DNA of 64,000 nt from Streptomyces anulatus (GTDB lineage Bacteria > Actinomycetota > Actinomycetes > Streptomycetales > Streptomycetaceae), in contig NZ_JOEZ01000001.1 of the NCBI RefSeq assembly GCF_000721175.1, positions 248,001-312,000 on the forward strand. Reading direction: 5' to 3'. The translations under genes and the position numbers were made by a program. Within the stretch, counting starts at the first letter, position 1. Each line of letters opens with the position of its first letter. Shown in pieces: positions 62,636 through 64,000 of this stretch. The notes under the pieces are model-generated. The model was not told the origin of the DNA, ran no database searches, and worked only from the letters and a program-made list of their open reading frames with translations.

Positions 62636-63178
62636 TCAGTCGCGCAGCCGCAGGAACCCCGGGGGTACGGCGTCGGCCAGCCAGACCCCGTTGGCGCTGA
62701 CCCGGAAGACATGGCCGGCGCGGTGCATCGCGCCCGCGTCCACGGTGAGGACGAGGGGGCGGCCGCGGCGGGCGCCGACCCGGGTGGCCGTCTCCCGGTC
62801 GGGAGAGAGGTGGACGTGGTGGCGGGCCATGGGGCGCAGGCCCTCGGCCCGGATCGCGTCCATCACCCGGGCGACCGTGCCGTGGTAGAGGTACGCGGGC
62901 GGCTCGGCCGGTGGCAGGTCCAGGTCGACGGCGACGGTGTGGCCCTGGTCGGCGCGGATGCGGTCGCCCTCGACGGTGAAGCGCCGCTTGTCGTTGGCGG
63001 CGACGACTTGGTCGAGCTCGGCGCGGGAGAGGGGGAATCCGTGCCGGGCCGCAGCGTGCAGCAGCTCCTCGACGGCCACCCAGCCGTTCTCGTCGAGGGT
63101 GAGGCCGATGCGTTCCGGCTGGTGCCGCAGATGCTTCGAGAGGTACTTGGACACCTTGACGGTCCGACGTTCGTCCAT
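62636..63178 (-). CDS. kptA: RNA 2'-phosphotransferase (Tpt1/KptA)
   Basis: A 180-residue protein with KVSKYLSKHLRHQPERIGL, HGTVARVMDAIRAEGLRPM and HHVHLSPDRETATRVGARRG, the NAD-binding signature of Tpt1/KptA. It transfers a 2'-phosphate from RNA to NAD. Its physiological RNA in bacteria is unknown. The ATG has CACTCT six bases upstream (leaderless pattern). Confidence 0.95.
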   Translation of the reverse strand: MDERRTVKVSKYLSKHLRHQPERIGLTLDENGWVAVEELLHAAARHGFPLSRAELDQVVAANDKRRFTVEGDRIRADQGHTVAVDLDLPPAEPPAYLYHGTVARVMDAIRAEGLRPMARHHVHLSPDRETATRVGARRGRPLVLTVDAGAMHRAGHVFRVSANGVWLADAVPPGFLRLRD

Positions 63179-63325
63179 GGCGTCAGAGTGCCCGTGGCGA
63201 GCTGTCGGTGCATCCGTATTTCGACTCGCCGCTCGTTCGCTCGTTGCTTCTTCGCCTCATCGGTTCGTCGGCCTTTCGGTTCTTCGTTCTTCTGTGATTC
63301 GTCGGCTCTTCTCCTTCGCCGGGTT

Positions 63326-63393
63326 TGATCCACAGTCAACTTGAGTTATCCACAAGCTATTTGCTGATTCTGTGGACAACAGGCTGTGGATTT
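63326..63393. promoter_or_regulatory. Second DnaA-box cluster
   Basis: TTATCCACA (63346-63354) and TGTGGACAA (63371-63379, TTGTCCACA on the minus strand) are perfect DnaA boxes. Weaker TGATCCACA (63326-63334) and TGTGGATTT (63385-63393) flank them. The sequence is conspicuously AT-rich for this genome and lies between kptA and the next gene. Confidence 0.75.
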
Positions 63394-64000
63394 AGGGGTG
63401 TTCGTCAATTTTGTTCTCTTTGGCGTGACTTGCCGTGAGATGGTCCAAAGTCCGCGCTTGCAGCTCCCGTTCGGTGGCCGCCGCGACGAAGTCCGCCAGC
63501 CCCTCCGCGCCAACAAGGTTCTGCACCGCCTGGGTTGTCCGAGCCGGAAGCAGCACGGGGCGGGTCGAGTTCTCGGCGATCGCGCTCCGCTCCTCGCCGA
63601 GGTGGTGATGCAGGTGGCGGGTGGCGAACGTCCTCATGGCGCGCGCCAGTTCGGCGTCCACTGTCTGTTGAGCGAGGGGCCTCAGGCGGCGTACCAGGGA
63701 GGCCGCCTCTGCCGCATCGGAGTCGGTGGGCGGCCGATGACCGAGATAGCGGGCGAAGACGTGCTCGGTGGTGAACTCCAGGAAGCGGGAGGCTATGTGC
63801 TCCACCTGGCCGCGAAGCTCCCGCAGATGGCCGGAGATCGCGGACAGGGGGACCCCAGCCCCGTACAACTCCACCGCCACCGTCAGCTCTTGTGGACTGG
63901 GGACGAGGAACTCGTCGTCCCGCCCCGGCACGCGCTCCAGCACGCCGAGCTCCACCGCCTCGGCGATGGCCTCGTCGTCCCGCCGGCCGCCGAACCGCGC
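63392..64000 (-). CDS. MerR-like regulator C-terminal part (cut by the window edge)
   Basis: Open from the right edge to a stop at 63392; the start lies beyond 64000. The 200 or so visible residues begin with DDEAIAEAVELGVLERVPGR, the region after a MerR-type winged helix, and continue with a helical effector domain (YGAGVPLSAISGHLRELRGQ). A transcriptional regulator is likely, but the DNA-binding domain is not in view. Confidence 0.7.
   Translation of the reverse strand, partial: ARFGGRRDDEAIAEAVELGVLERVPGRDDEFLVPSPQELTVAVELYGAGVPLSAISGHLRELRGQVEHIASRFLEFTTEHVFARYLGHRPPTDSDAAEAASLVRRLRPLAQQTVDAELARAMRTFATRHLHHHLGEERSAIAENSTRPVLLPARTTQAVQNLVGAEGLADFVAAATERELQARTLDHLTASHAKENKIDEHP

Overview
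The window is a contiguous piece of a Streptomyces chromosome close to oriC. The evidence is high GC with strong third-position bias, many GTG starts and leaderless genes, ten copies of the parS palindrome GTTTCACGTGAAAC or a one-base variant, and a gene order typical of the genus: trxA-trxB-anti-sigma-sigM-pseudokinase-murJ, cca, ino1, a class A PBP, femX, rpsF-ssb-rpsR-rplI, dnaB, ssgR-ssgA, thiC, hisC, cydA-cydB-cydCD. The long SsgA N-terminus (145 residues from the first start) and a perfect AdpA-box match in front of ssgA suggest a member of the S. griseus group. This is inference; no species is asserted.

Layout. 0.1-10.6 kb: a GNAT gene converges on a leftward block, DUF6049 protein -> murJ -> pseudokinase -> sigM -> anti-sigma -> trxB -> trxA. 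It combines lipid II flipping, envelope signalling and thiol redox control, and has a canonical SigR promoter before trxB. 10.7-23.2 kb: cca, an MFS exporter, padR-ino1 with a 31-bp operator, a class A PBP behind a 55-codon leaderless ORF, a GT87-type membrane glycosyltransferase, a racemase-like PLP protein with femX, and a small membrane protein. 23.3-28.7 kb: rpsF-ssb-rpsR-rplI, a MATE/DinF exporter, a DnaA-box cluster and dnaB.

28.7-38.2 kb is an accessory, partly decayed stretch. It holds two zinc-ribbon proteins, a SUKH protein, a dienelactone hydrolase fragment, two remnants of one insertion sequence, two DHFR-fold (RibD-C) proteins, a TetR regulator, a serine hydrolase, acetyltransferases, a deletion scar across a divergent regulator/MFS pair, and a membrane-protein gene with compensating frameshifts. 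38.2-52.4 kb returns to chromosomal genes: cystathionine lyase, small membrane proteins, ssgR-ssgA, YibE/F, TPP riboswitch-thiC, NTF2-like/HxlR divergent pair, DUF805, metallophosphoesterase, LacI and hisC. 52.5-64 kb: Rex-controlled cydA-cydB-cydCD, a GAF histidine kinase, HAD phosphatase, LLM flavoenzyme, kptA, a second DnaA-box cluster and a truncated MerR-like gene at the right edge.

The regional themes are chromosome segregation and replication sites (parS, DnaA boxes) woven between genes, cell-wall assembly (murJ, PBP, femX, racemase-like protein), redox/respiration control (SigR promoter, Rex operator), and sporulation control (ssgR/ssgA). The parS sites sit preferentially inside terminators of convergent gene pairs. 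One also covers the translation start of cydCD and one lies inside the anti-sigma reading frame.
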